From the NCBI RefSeq assembly GCF_029892515.1, contig NZ_JARXVF010000003.1, positions 558,001 through 622,000 on the forward strand: a DNA stretch of 64,000 nt, written 5' to 3'. Position numbers and translations under genes: made by a program. Under the pieces are notes generated by a model. The model searched no databases. It worked only from the letters and a program-made list of their open reading frames with translations, and was not told where the DNA came from. Shown here one piece after another: positions 28,221 to 37,373 of the stretch. Positions within the stretch are counted from its first letter, which is position 1. The number at the start of each line of letters is the position of its first letter. This DNA comes from Pseudaminobacter soli (ex Li et al. 2025). Lineage in GTDB: Bacteria; Pseudomonadota; Alphaproteobacteria; Rhizobiales; Rhizobiaceae.

Positions 28221-29318
28221 TCAGGCCTTTTGAGTCCAGTGCCGCATGAACGGCTCACCGCGCTGCAGCTGCGGGGCGGGGTGGAATTCGTGGCCAAGCG
28301 TGGCGGCGGCGCGCCATGGCCAGCGCGGATCGGCGATCAGCGCGCGGGCGATGGCCACCATATCGGCCTTGTCCTCGCGGATGATGCTGTCGGCCTGACG
28401 GGGATCGTCGATCATGCCGACGGCGCGCGTGGCAATGCCTGCACCCTCGCGCACGGCGGTTGCCAGATGTACCTGGTAACCCGGTCCGGTCGGAATATTC
28501 TGGAGCGGTGAATTTCCGCCGCTGGAGCAGCAGATATAGGACAGGCCCGCTTCCTTGTAGGCGCGCGCGACCTCGACCGCTTCCTCGACCGTGAAGCCGC
28601 CATCGACCCAGTCGGTGACCGACATGCGCGCGCCGATCATGAGCTCAGGCGCAGCCTCCCGGACGGCGTGGGCCACGGCCAAGGGGAAGCGCATGCGGTT
28701 CTCCAGCGAGCCGCCCCATTTGTCGGTGCGCTTGTTGGAGAGCGGCGACAGGAACTGGTGCAGCAGATAGCCATGCGCCGAATGCAGTTCGATGAAGTCG
28801 AAGCCGACCCGGATGGCGCGGCGCGCGGATTCGGCAAACAGCGAAACGAGGCGCTGCATGCCGGCCTCGTCCAGTTGATGCGGCACCTGCCAGCCTTCGG
28901 CAAACGCGATCGGCGAGGCCGAAACGATCGGCCATGTGTCTTCCGGGCCGAGCGCATTGCCGCCTTCCCAGGGCCGGCGATTCGCCGCCTTGCGGCCGGC
29001 ATGGGCGAGTTGCACGCCGAATTTCGCGCCCGGATGGGCAACGCGGCGGGCGGCATCCAGCGTGCGCTTGGCCGCCGCCTCGTTGTCGTCCGAATAGAGG
29101 CCGAGGCAGCCATGCGTGATGCGGCCGCGCCGTTCCACGTCGGTCATCTCGACCGTCACCATGCCCGCGCCGGACATGGCGAGATTCATCCAATGCTGGA
29201 GATGCCAGTCGGTGGCCGAGCCGTCCTCGGCCGAATACTGGCACATCGGCGCAACGGCGATGCGGTTGGGGAACTCGAGATTGCCCAACGTGATGGGGGT
29301 GAAAAGGTCCGTGCTCAT
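28221..29318 (-). CDS. Old Yellow Enzyme-type NADH:flavin oxidoreductase
   Basis: A 365-residue FMN-dependent ene-reductase of the YqjM/thermophilic OYE class. Signatures are NRIAVAPMCQYSAEDG near residues 18-33 with the class-typical Cys, the substrate-binding HSAHGYLLHQFLSP, and the FMN-binding C-terminal region ending RWPWRAA. It reduces activated C=C bonds; the natural substrate is unknown. ATG 29318 is preceded by GGAG and starts 51 bp from the 3' end of the tRNA-Leu gene. Confidence 0.93.
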   Translation of the reverse strand: MSTDLFTPITLGNLEFPNRIAVAPMCQYSAEDGSATDWHLQHWMNLAMSGAGMVTVEMTDVERRGRITHGCLGLYSDDNEAAAKRTLDAARRVAHPGAKFGVQLAHAGRKAANRRPWEGGNALGPEDTWPIVSASPIAFAEGWQVPHQLDEAGMQRLVSLFAESARRAIRVGFDFIELHSAHGYLLHQFLSPLSNKRTDKWGGSLENRMRFPLAVAHAVREAAPELMIGARMSVTDWVDGGFTVEEAVEVARAYKEAGLSYICCSSGGNSPLQNIPTGPGYQVHLATAVREGAGIATRAVGMIDDPRQADSIIREDKADMVAIARALIADPRWPWRAAATLGHEFHPAPQLQRGEPFMRHWTQKA

Positions 29319-29369
29319 GCCAACTCCGAAAACTGGCGGGCAACGGGGCCGCTGCCCGCTTTGAGGAAA

Positions 29370-29455
29370 TGGTGCGGACGGCGGGACTTGAACCCGCAAG
29401 ACCAGAGGTCGGCAGATTTTAAGTCTGCTGCGTATACCAGTTTCGCCACGTCCGC
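29370..29455 (-). tRNA. tRNA-Leu (anticodon TAA)
   Basis: The minus strand folds as a long-variable-arm tRNA: acceptor stem GCGGACG/CGTCCGC, anticodon loop CTTAAAA (anticodon TAA at 29419-29421), T-loop GGTTCAAGTCC and a discriminator A followed by genomically encoded CCA (29370-29372). It would read UUA and UUG. It is the only RNA gene of its kind in the window. Confidence 0.96.
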
Positions 29456-29564
29456 CTCGGCGACACTGGTAACCATGCCGGACGAGATTGCAAGCCCCAG
29501 CATGAGACGAGACACAACGAGAAAGTGCGCTGCCCGTTCCGGCGGCGCCGTCGCAATTGCCCGG

Positions 29565-30416
29565 CTATTTGCCGTCGATGAAATCGAGCACCGATTTGCT
29601 GTAGCCGTCGGGGTTCTGCAGCATGGCGAAATGGCTGACATCTGGCAGGATGATCAGCTTCGCGCCCGGAATCACGGAGGCGATATATTCGGTATGCGCG
29701 CGCTTGATCGCCTCGTCGTGGTCGCCGGCGACGATTGCCGTCGGCACCGTGATCTTCTGCAACTGCTCCTTGGTCCAGGCCGGCTGGCTTTCCCACATAT
29801 GGCTGATCTGTCCGACGAAGGCATCGTATTCGCCGGGGGTCTTGGACAGGCGGGCATAATCCCTGCCTGAACGCAAGATATAGGCGGCGAAGGTCTTGTT
29901 GGTGAGCACGCCCGGATCGACGCCGTCGGTGGTGACGTTGGCGGCCTGCGCATAGAGCTTGGTCAGGCGCTCCGGATGGTTCATGGCGATGTCGAGGCCG
30001 ATGATGCCGCCATCGCTCCAGCCTACGAGAGCCGTCTTGTCGATCTTGAGATGGTCGAGGAGCGCCAGATAATCCGACGCCATGAGGTCGTAGCCGAAGG
30101 GCTGGTCGTTGCGCGTCGAACGGCCATGGCCGCGGCTGTCGGCGACGATCACCTTATGCGTCTTCGACAGTGTCGCCACCTGGCTTGCCCAGATATCCGC
30201 ATGGCCAAGCCCGCCATGGATCAGCAGGATCGGATCGCCGGACCCATAGACCGCATAATACATGTCGATGCCATTGACTTTGGCATAGCCGCTTTCGACG
30301 GCAGGCGGCATGGGGGCGGGTTCAGGCAAGGTCTCCCAGCGTTCCAGCGCCTGGGAGGCGCTCACCGGGAACAGGATCAAGAACGCAAACGCCAATGCAG
30401 TCCACAAAGCACGCAT
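29565..30416 (-). CDS. Secreted alpha/beta hydrolase
   Basis: A 283-residue alpha/beta hydrolase with an N-terminal signal peptide (MRALWTALAFAFLILFPV..ASQA), so it is probably periplasmic. The oxyanion region LLIHGGLGHAD, the strand motif DSRGHGRST, the nucleophile elbow VGWSDGG near residue 142 and the catalytic His in DVSHFAMLQ are all present. The substrate is unknown. GGAG is upstream of ATG 30416. It is divergent from ade across ~300 bp that shows no other gene. Confidence 0.87.
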   Translation of the reverse strand: MRALWTALAFAFLILFPVSASQALERWETLPEPAPMPPAVESGYAKVNGIDMYYAVYGSGDPILLIHGGLGHADIWASQVATLSKTHKVIVADSRGHGRSTRNDQPFGYDLMASDYLALLDHLKIDKTALVGWSDGGIIGLDIAMNHPERLTKLYAQAANVTTDGVDPGVLTNKTFAAYILRSGRDYARLSKTPGEYDAFVGQISHMWESQPAWTKEQLQKITVPTAIVAGDHDEAIKRAHTEYIASVIPGAKLIILPDVSHFAMLQNPDGYSKSVLDFIDGK

Positions 30417-30714
30417 ATCGGTCTCCGCGAGGTTTGAGCGGCAAGATCGCCGCAGTCGTTCCGATGGTAACCTGCCGCAAGGGAAGTTCGCATGCAAGAA
30501 AGGCAAGTTGCCTAGGCTGCCCCAATGCGGATCAGACTCCCGTACAACGTCCGTAGAGCGCAGAACTTTTTCAAATGAAGTTATCCGCTTAGGGAGTTAT
30601 CTTGAAGTCAGGCGATCGGAAGGTGCGCTCTCTGGCGCGATGCTTTCGTGGAACTGACCAACTGGCCAAACCAGCCAAGGCTTGGCACAGTCGGCAAAAG
30701 GGAGTTTTGACGAC

Positions 30715-32526
30715 ATGACCCAGAAGCAGGTTTTTGGTCCACCCAAGCCTTGGGCCGAGATGGCGCCGGCGCTCGTCGATGTCGCTATGGGGCGCAAGCC
30801 TGCGGATCTGGTGGTGCGCAACGGGCGCTGGGTCAATGTCCATTCGGGCGAGGTGATCCCCGGCACCGATCTTGCGATCGTCGGTGGCCGTTTCGCCTAT
30901 TGCGGGCCGGATGCCGGCCACGCCATCGGGCCGGACACCAGGGTGGTGGATGCCGGCGGCCGCTACCTCGTGCCGGGCCTGTGCGACGCGCATATGCATG
31001 TCGAGAGCGGCATGGTGACGGTGACCGAGTTTTCGCGCGCGGTCATTCCGCATGGCACGACCTCGATGTTCATCGACCCGCACGAGATCGCCAATGTGCT
31101 GGGGCTCGAAGGCGTGCGACTGATGCACGATGAAGCGATGGCCATGCCCATCAATGTCGGCGTCCAGATGCCGTCCTGCGTGCCTTCCGCGCCGGGTCTG
31201 GAAAACGCAGGTGCCACCCTCACACCGAAGGACGTGGCAGAGGCGATGACCTGGCCGAATATCATCGGGCTTGGCGAGGTGATGAATTTTCCGGGCGTCG
31301 CGGCCAACGATCCAACCATGGTGGGCGGCGTCGCGGCGACGATGAAGGCGGGCAAGACCGTTGGCGGGCACTATGCATCGCCCGATCTTGGCCTGCCGTT
31401 CCACGGCTATGTTGCCGGCGGACCGGAGGACGACCATGAGGGCACACGCGCCGACGACGCCATCGCCCGCGTGCGCCAGGGCATGAAGGCGATGCTGCGC
31501 CTCGGCTCGGCCTGGTATGACGTGGCATCGCAGATAAAAGCGGTGACCGAACAAGGACTTGACCCACGAAACTTCATCCTTTGCACCGACGACAGCCATT
31601 CCGGCACCCTGGTGCATGAGGGGCATATGGACCGCGTCGTCCGCCATGCTATTTCGCAGGGATTGAAGCCGGTGACGGCGATCCAGATGGCGACGATCAA
31701 CACGGCCCAGCATTTCCGCATGGAGCGCGAGATCGGCTCGATCGCGCCGGGCCGGCGCGCCGATTTCCTGATCGTCTCCGATCTCGCCGATATGAAGATC
31801 GACGAGGTCTATGGCCGTGGCGTGCGGCTGGCGAAGGGTGGCAAGCTCGAAATCGACATCCCGGCCTACGACTATCCGGTAAGCGCCAAGAACACGGTAA
31901 AACTCGGCAAGAAGCTCGCGGCGGCGGATTTCGACATCAAGGCACCGGAGGGCGCCAATGAGGTGCGCGTGCGCGTCATCGGCGTGATCGAGAACCAGGC
32001 CCCGACGCGAGCCCTGGAGGCCGACCTGCCGGTCGAGAACGGGCTGGTGGCGATGGATCGCCGCAACGACGTCTGCCAGATCGCGCTGGTGGAGCGGCAT
32101 CGCGGCACCGGCAGCGTGACCAACGGTTTTGTCTCCGGCTTCGGCTATCTGGAAGACTGCGCGCTGGCTTCGACCGTGGCGCATGACAGCCACCACATGA
32201 TTGTTGTGGGAACCAGCAAGGATGACATGGCCAAGGCTGCCAACCGTCTGGGCGAGGTCGGCGGCGGTGTAGTGCTGTTCTCCAAGGGCAAGGAGCTGGC
32301 GCTGGTCGAAATGCCGATCGCCGGCCTGATGTCCGACGAGCGCGCCGAGATCGTGGCCGAAAAGGCCGAGAAGCTTGTCGAGGCGATGCGGGCCATGGGC
32401 TGCAACCTCAACAACGCTTACATGCAGCATTCGCTGCTGGCGCTGGTGGTGATCCCGGAACTGCGCATCTCGGATGTCGGCATCATAGATGTCACCAGGT
32501 TCGAGAAGGTGGGTTTGTTCGTGTAG
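30715..32526 (+). CDS. ade: Adenine deaminase
   Basis: Converts adenine to hypoxanthine and ammonia for purine salvage or nitrogen supply. The 603-residue metal-dependent amidohydrolase has the metal-binding CDAHMHVESG near residue 93, GTTSMFIDPHEIANVLG, the TDDSHSGTLVHEGHMD stretch and the C-terminal adenine-deaminase domain. ATG 30715 has AAAGGGAG upstream; an in-frame TTG at 30682 is less likely. No purine riboswitch was recognised upstream. Confidence 0.93.
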   Translation: MTQKQVFGPPKPWAEMAPALVDVAMGRKPADLVVRNGRWVNVHSGEVIPGTDLAIVGGRFAYCGPDAGHAIGPDTRVVDAGGRYLVPGLCDAHMHVESGMVTVTEFSRAVIPHGTTSMFIDPHEIANVLGLEGVRLMHDEAMAMPINVGVQMPSCVPSAPGLENAGATLTPKDVAEAMTWPNIIGLGEVMNFPGVAANDPTMVGGVAATMKAGKTVGGHYASPDLGLPFHGYVAGGPEDDHEGTRADDAIARVRQGMKAMLRLGSAWYDVASQIKAVTEQGLDPRNFILCTDDSHSGTLVHEGHMDRVVRHAISQGLKPVTAIQMATINTAQHFRMEREIGSIAPGRRADFLIVSDLADMKIDEVYGRGVRLAKGGKLEIDIPAYDYPVSAKNTVKLGKKLAAADFDIKAPEGANEVRVRVIGVIENQAPTRALEADLPVENGLVAMDRRNDVCQIALVERHRGTGSVTNGFVSGFGYLEDCALASTVAHDSHHMIVVGTSKDDMAKAANRLGEVGGGVVLFSKGKELALVEMPIAGLMSDERAEIVAEKAEKLVEAMRAMGCNLNNAYMQHSLLALVVIPELRISDVGIIDVTRFEKVGLFV

Positions 32527-32940
32527 GTCGTGCGTGTTGCATCGGCTTTGTGTGGATGAATTCGGCGAGTGATTTGCGCCAAGTCATTGAAACGACTGGC
32601 GGCAAAAGAAAGTCACCACCTCTTTCATCCCCCATCTGTCCGCTCCCCGCATAATTGCGTGCATCGGCCCCACCGGGAACACGGGTCATGAACCGGATGA
32701 GCGTGGAGGGCGACGATGTCCGAGCTGGTGGCGCTAACGGTGGCGCTGCTGGGTGATGAACCCCTAAGTCCGGGCCTTTGCGGCGGCTGGCGGCGCGAAT
32801 GCCGAGGCGACTGAGCGGGGCAAGAACATCGAACGGGCGGTCGAAGGGCCGCAAGATTTACCTAAACGAGCGTGTCCGACGACCGCCCGTCTTCCCAACT
32901 CTCGAAAGGGAGCGTTCTTTGAAATAGCCAGACGCGAAAG
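32527..32940. other. Long gene-poor interval with small ORFs and a long-range inverted repeat
   Basis: No recognisable gene fills these 414 bp. Two small overlapping plus-strand ORFs exist: 32716-32814 (32 codons, starting MSELVALTVALLGDEPLSPG) and 32799-32927 (42 codons, ending FPTLERERSLK). An 11-bp inverted repeat ACGGGCGGTCG / CGACCGCCCGT pairs 32833-32843 with 32879-32890. None of the known structural RNAs (tmRNA, SRP RNA, RNase P RNA) could be matched. It may be a gene remnant or an unrecognised RNA. Confidence 0.4.
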
Positions 32941-32968
32941 CGGGCGTGGCAATGAATAAGCACGCCCG
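32941..32968 (-). terminator. Terminator for the DUF900 lipoprotein gene
   Basis: CGGGCGTG / CACGCCCG stem 21 bp after the stop of the minus-strand gene, followed on that strand by CTTTCG. Confidence 0.6.
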
Positions 32969-32988
32969 TTCCTGAGCACTTACGCCGT

Positions 32989-34167
32989 CTATTTCGCGCC
33001 GCCGACCACCACGTTCAGCACCTCGAACGGCGTGGTGATGACGATTTCGGCGGCGGAGCTGATCGTCTGGGTGATGCCTCCGGCGAGGTTGCCGATGCGG
33101 CTGCCTTCCCGACCGAGTTCGGCGGTGCCGAACGTGCTATCTTGCAGCAGCTTTTCGCCCAGCAGCTTCACCAGAACCGGGTTGTCCGCGAATTTGGTAT
33201 GATTGAGCTGATCGCCGGCCGAGGCGTTGCTGAGATCGACGACGACCACGCCGAGTTCCGCAAGATCGGCCGCATTTTCGTAGCCGCCCACGCGCGGCTT
33301 GTTGCCGGCGATGATGCGCGACAGATCGAGCGCCCGGTCGTCCTTGGAAAGGAACAGGAAGAACGGCTTGTCCGGCTTGCCATAACGGCTCATCTGGCTC
33401 TTGAAGACGTCCACGTCGATATCGGGCGAGGCGAGAACCACGTCGCCCAGCCGGCCGCCAAGGGTGCGGTCGCCGGTCACGGCGAGCTGGCGCAGGGCTT
33501 CCATGGTCACCCAGTTGCCCATCGAATGGGCGATGATGTCGATGCGCTTGGCGCCCGACTTGGCGACTAGCCTCAGCGTCTCTTCCAGCGCGTCGCGAGC
33601 GGCGGTGGCGCTGTTGTTGTCGTAGACATAGTCGACGACGCGCCCGCCCGACGCCCAGGAAAACAGCACCGGCGTGCCGGTATAGCCCGCATCGTGGGCG
33701 ATCTGGGTCAGGCGGTAGACTGCGCTGTCGAAGGCCGTGTTGTAGCCGTGTACGAAAACCACCGCCCGGCCGCCGCGCTCCTTTATGTCCGCGCCGAGGG
33801 ATTTGGAAAAGCCGCCGATACTGTCGAAGGTGGCGACGCTTTTGGCCGTGAAATATTTCGCCGGATCCGACGGCTGGCCATTCAGGCGACGCTCGATCTC
33901 GCCCGTCTTATGGATGGAAGGAACCGTCATGTCGACGCGCGCGAAGCTGATGGCTGGGGAGCGGTCGCCCGAGAACACCTGCTTTGCGTCGGCAGCCTTG
34001 GCACGTGTGGTGGCAACGAAGATCTCGTGCTCGCCGGCAATCGCGCTGGCCGGCGCCTGCACGATGCGGGTGCTGAGCAGCTCGCCCGCGTTCTGCCCGG
34101 CGCAGCCGGCCACAAGCAATGCCAGCGAGAAAATACCAAACCACCTGGCTGGCGTATTTTGAAACAT
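32989..34167 (-). CDS. DUF900 alpha/beta-hydrolase lipoprotein
   Basis: A 392-residue protein with an N-terminal lipoprotein signal (hydrophobic run, lipobox LVAGC), then a DUF900-type alpha/beta hydrolase: VVFVHGYNTAFDSAVYRL, LFSWASGG and the nucleophile elbow IIAHSMGNW. It should be anchored to a membrane facing the periplasm. Of the two adjacent ATG codons the second (34167) has the better spacing, six bases from GGAG. The C-terminal region after residue 300 is unlike the core and not identified. Similar lipoproteins are common in Mesorhizobium; substrates are unknown. Confidence 0.88.
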   Translation of the reverse strand: MFQNTPARWFGIFSLALLVAGCAGQNAGELLSTRIVQAPASAIAGEHEIFVATTRAKAADAKQVFSGDRSPAISFARVDMTVPSIHKTGEIERRLNGQPSDPAKYFTAKSVATFDSIGGFSKSLGADIKERGGRAVVFVHGYNTAFDSAVYRLTQIAHDAGYTGTPVLFSWASGGRVVDYVYDNNSATAARDALEETLRLVAKSGAKRIDIIAHSMGNWVTMEALRQLAVTGDRTLGGRLGDVVLASPDIDVDVFKSQMSRYGKPDKPFFLFLSKDDRALDLSRIIAGNKPRVGGYENAADLAELGVVVVDLSNASAGDQLNHTKFADNPVLVKLLGEKLLQDSTFGTAELGREGSRIGNLAGGITQTISSAAEIVITTPFEVLNVVVGGAK

Positions 34168-34276
34168 CATCCGCTCCGGCCCGTCCCACCGCCCCCTGAT
34201 AGCCAGCGACTGCCGCATGGTCCAGAAGGTCTGGTCATTTTCACCAGTGAGCTAACGCAACCGGTAAACGAACCCT

Positions 34277-35734
34277 TCAACGGCCCCAGAAGGTGGGCGT
34301 GAAGATGACGAACACGGCCAGAATTTCGAGGCGTCCGAGCAGCATCGCCGCAGAGAGGATCCATTTGGCGGTGTCCGGCAGCGTGGCGAAGTTGCCGACC
34401 GGGCCGATGATCTCGCCCATTCCGGGGCCGACATTGGTCATCGCGGTGAGCGAGCCGGTCATCGAGGTGATGAGGTCGAGGCCGGTCGCGGACAAAAGGA
34501 TGGTGGTGATGGCCCAAAGCACGAAGAAGGCGGCGATGAACAGCACCACGCTGCGCTGCATGTCCTCGTTGATGGTGCGGTCGCCATAGCGCACCGGCTG
34601 CACCGTGTTCGGATAGATGAGGCGGCGCAGGCCGTTGCCCATCAGCTCGAACAGCACCAGGAAGCGATACGCCTTGATGCCGCCCGTCGTGGAGCCCGAA
34701 CAGCCGCCGAGGAACGTCGCCACGAACAGGCAGGCGACCGCGAAAGGCCCCCACAGCGTATAATCGTCGCTGGCAAAGCCTGTCGTGGTGATGATCGAGA
34801 CGAAATTGAAGGTCGAATGGGTGAGAGCGTCGAAGAACGGCATGCCGAGATTGACGCGCAGATAGATCGCCACCAGCACCGAGAACACGACGCAATAGCC
34901 GGCGAAGACGCGGATCTGCGGATCGCGCAGCGCGTCCGTGCGGCCGCGCACGATGAACAGGATCATGATCGAGAATGGCAGGCCGCCGATGAACATGAAA
35001 AGCGAGGCGATCCAAAGGATGGCCGGTGTTTGGGCATAGCGCGCAAACGAAGTGTCGTGGGTGGACATGCCGCCGGTCGCCAGCGTCGACATGGCGTGGT
35101 TGACGGCGTCGAAGCCGCCCATGCCGGCGGCGGCGTAGCAGACCGCGCAAAGGAACACCAACACCGTGTAGATGCCGATCATGCTGACCGCGAAGGTCTG
35201 GAAACGCTCGAAGGGTCGGTCCTCGATGTCGGACGATTCGATCTTGAAATAGGAAACGCCGCCGATGTTGAGGAACGGCAGAAAGAACAGGCCGAGCGCG
35301 ATGACGCCGAGGCCGCCCATGAAATTCAGCAGCGAGCGCCAAAGCAGCAGCCCCGGCGGCGCGCGGTCGAGCCCGTTGATGACGGTGGAGCCGGTGGTGG
35401 TGATGCCGGAGACCGATTCGAAGAAGGAATCGGCGACGCTCATGCCGAGCGACGACGCCATGAACGGCACGGCGCCTGCGATCGCCAGGGTCAGCCAGAG
35501 CAGGTTGACCAGAAGGAACCCGAAGCGCGTGGTGGCCTGGGGCGGGCGTCCCCGTGTGGCCAGCGCGACGGCCATTGCCAGGCCGCCCATGAACAGCGAC
35601 GAAAAAGCGAATACGTGCCAGTCCTTGCTGCCATAGTAGAGGTCGACGGCTGCGGGAATCAGCATTGCGGCGGACAGATAGATGGCAAAGACCGCGGCAA
35701 CGTGGATCGCGGCGCGAATGGCAGTTCTGTTCAC
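34277..35734 (-). CDS. trkH: TrkH-family potassium uptake protein
   Basis: Membrane subunit of the Trk/Ktr potassium transporter. Four pore-loop filter segments are visible, VSGITTTGST, STLATGGMST, SIITTTGFAS and TAMTNVGPG, each with the filter glycine, plus about ten membrane helices. All candidate start codons are GTG; 35734 (VNRTAIR) gives 485 residues, the usual length, whereas 35785 adds 17 uncharacteristic residues. No trkA gene is adjacent; the NAD-binding gating subunit must lie elsewhere. Confidence 0.92.
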   Translation of the reverse strand: MNRTAIRAAIHVAAVFAIYLSAAMLIPAAVDLYYGSKDWHVFAFSSLFMGGLAMAVALATRGRPPQATTRFGFLLVNLLWLTLAIAGAVPFMASSLGMSVADSFFESVSGITTTGSTVINGLDRAPPGLLLWRSLLNFMGGLGVIALGLFFLPFLNIGGVSYFKIESSDIEDRPFERFQTFAVSMIGIYTVLVFLCAVCYAAAGMGGFDAVNHAMSTLATGGMSTHDTSFARYAQTPAILWIASLFMFIGGLPFSIMILFIVRGRTDALRDPQIRVFAGYCVVFSVLVAIYLRVNLGMPFFDALTHSTFNFVSIITTTGFASDDYTLWGPFAVACLFVATFLGGCSGSTTGGIKAYRFLVLFELMGNGLRRLIYPNTVQPVRYGDRTINEDMQRSVVLFIAAFFVLWAITTILLSATGLDLITSMTGSLTAMTNVGPGMGEIIGPVGNFATLPDTAKWILSAAMLLGRLEILAVFVIFTPTFWGR

Positions 35735-35980
35735 GGAAAGTCTGACCCCACTTGTCGTAACACCGGCGCATGACCGCGCCGGCACGGCGGCAAGGCCGGG
35801 ACAGTGGCTTCATACGGCCGAATATGCAATAGCCGGAATTGGCCGGCGACCATTGTCTTGCCGTCGCGGCCGTCGCGATTTTCCTGCTGCGGTGGGCATG
35901 CAGATTAGCATGATCAAAACCGCCAGCGATCGAAGGCAAGCGGCCCAACGGCCGGCCTGTCCGAACCGGAGCGATTGACG

Positions 35981-37237
35981 ATGACGAATTTTGTCGAACG
36001 GGTCGATGCTGCGACCGTGGCCGTACGCGAGCTGTTTCCCGAAACCCCGCTTCAGGAAAACGCCTATCTGTCGCGCAAGACCGGGGCGCATATTTTCCTC
36101 AAGCGCGAAGACCTGTCGCCGGTGCGCTCCTACAAGATACGCGGGGCCTTCAACTTCTTCCGCAAGGCGCTCGCCGCCGGCAACGCAGCGGAACTATTTG
36201 TCTGCGCCTCGGCCGGCAATCACGCGCAGGGCTTTGCCTATGTGTGCCGCCATTTCGGCAAGAAGGGCGTCGTCTTCATGCCGGTGACCACGCCGCAGCA
36301 GAAGATCGACAAGACGCGCCTGTTCGGCGGCGAGTTCGTCGAGATACGTCTCGTCGGCGACTTCTTCGACGACTGCTACCGCGCGGCCATCGAGTTCACC
36401 GAAGAGGTTGGAGCGCATCTGGTGCCGCCCTTCGACCACAAGGACATCATCGACGGACAGGCGACCATTGCAGCGGAAATCGCCGCCCAAATGCCTGACG
36501 GCCGCACCCCGGACATGGTGTTCTTGCCGATCGGCGGTGGCGGGCTGGCTGCCGGCGTCACGCACTATCTGCGCGAGAGGGGGACCGCGACGCGCTTCGT
36601 TTTCTGCGAGCCGCTCGGCGCGCCGAGCCTCAAGGAAGCGTTGAAAGCCGGAAAACGGTTCAAGCTCGACAAGGTCGACAACTTCGTCGATGGCGCGGCA
36701 GTGGCCGAGATCGGGCGCGAGCCGTTCCGCTATCTGAAGGAGTTCGACGAAGCCGCAGTGAAGCTGGTGCCGGAGAACCGGGTCTGCGCGACGATGATCG
36801 AGATGCTCAACATCGAGGGCGTGGTGCTGGAGCCGGCGGGAGCCCTTTCCATCGATGCGCTCAAGGATTTTCCCAAGAAGGAGCTCAAGGGCAAGAACAT
36901 CGTCCTCGTTATTTCCGGCGGCAATTTCGACTTCGAGCGCCTGCCGGACGTGAAAGAGAGGGCACTGCGTTTCGAGGGGCTGAAGAAATACCTCGTTTTC
37001 CGGTTTCCCCAGCGGCCGGGTGCGCTGCGCGACTTCCTGCAGCTGCTGGGGCCGGACGACGACATTACCCGCTTCGAGTATCTGAAAAAATCGGCGCGCA
37101 ATTTCGGTTCGGTGCTGATCGGCATCGAGACCAAGGACGCGCGCAATTTCGGCGTCTTGGCAAAGCGCTTCCACGAAGCCGGCTGGGCCTATGAGGACAT
37201 CACCGACAACGAAACGCTGGCAGGGCTGATCATATAA
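35981..37237 (+). CDS. ilvA: Threonine ammonia-lyase (threonine dehydratase)
   Basis: PLP enzyme making 2-oxobutanoate from threonine, the first step to isoleucine. The 418-residue protein has the PLP lysine in RSYKIRGAFNF at residue 52, the glycine-rich PLP-phosphate loop IGGGGLAAG near 185 and a single ACT-like regulatory domain at the C-terminus (FRFPQRPGALRDFL). It is shorter than the two-domain E. coli IlvA, matching the type common in alphaproteobacteria. ATG 35981 is preceded by GGAG. Confidence 0.93.
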   Translation: MTNFVERVDAATVAVRELFPETPLQENAYLSRKTGAHIFLKREDLSPVRSYKIRGAFNFFRKALAAGNAAELFVCASAGNHAQGFAYVCRHFGKKGVVFMPVTTPQQKIDKTRLFGGEFVEIRLVGDFFDDCYRAAIEFTEEVGAHLVPPFDHKDIIDGQATIAAEIAAQMPDGRTPDMVFLPIGGGGLAAGVTHYLRERGTATRFVFCEPLGAPSLKEALKAGKRFKLDKVDNFVDGAAVAEIGREPFRYLKEFDEAAVKLVPENRVCATMIEMLNIEGVVLEPAGALSIDALKDFPKKELKGKNIVLVISGGNFDFERLPDVKERALRFEGLKKYLVFRFPQRPGALRDFLQLLGPDDDITRFEYLKKSARNFGSVLIGIETKDARNFGVLAKRFHEAGWAYEDITDNETLAGLII

Positions 37238-37373
37238 GCGAGACGGCTGCGCAGGTCGGCGAGGATGCTGAGCCCATGCAACAACTTGGACAATTGAAGT
37301 TGCGCCGCCTTGACGTCTCCAACCGGGCGCACAAGATCGGACATGGTTCACGACAATCTCTCCGGAGGGATCC

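Noticed and set aside
30417-30714. Purine riboswitch before adenine deaminase
   Set aside because: No conserved purine-aptamer loops or expression platform were recognised.
32527-32940. tmRNA, SRP RNA or RNase P RNA
   Set aside because: None of the diagnostic motifs (tag ORF with tRNA-like ends, [13 protein letters not shown] loop, RNase P P4 core) is present.
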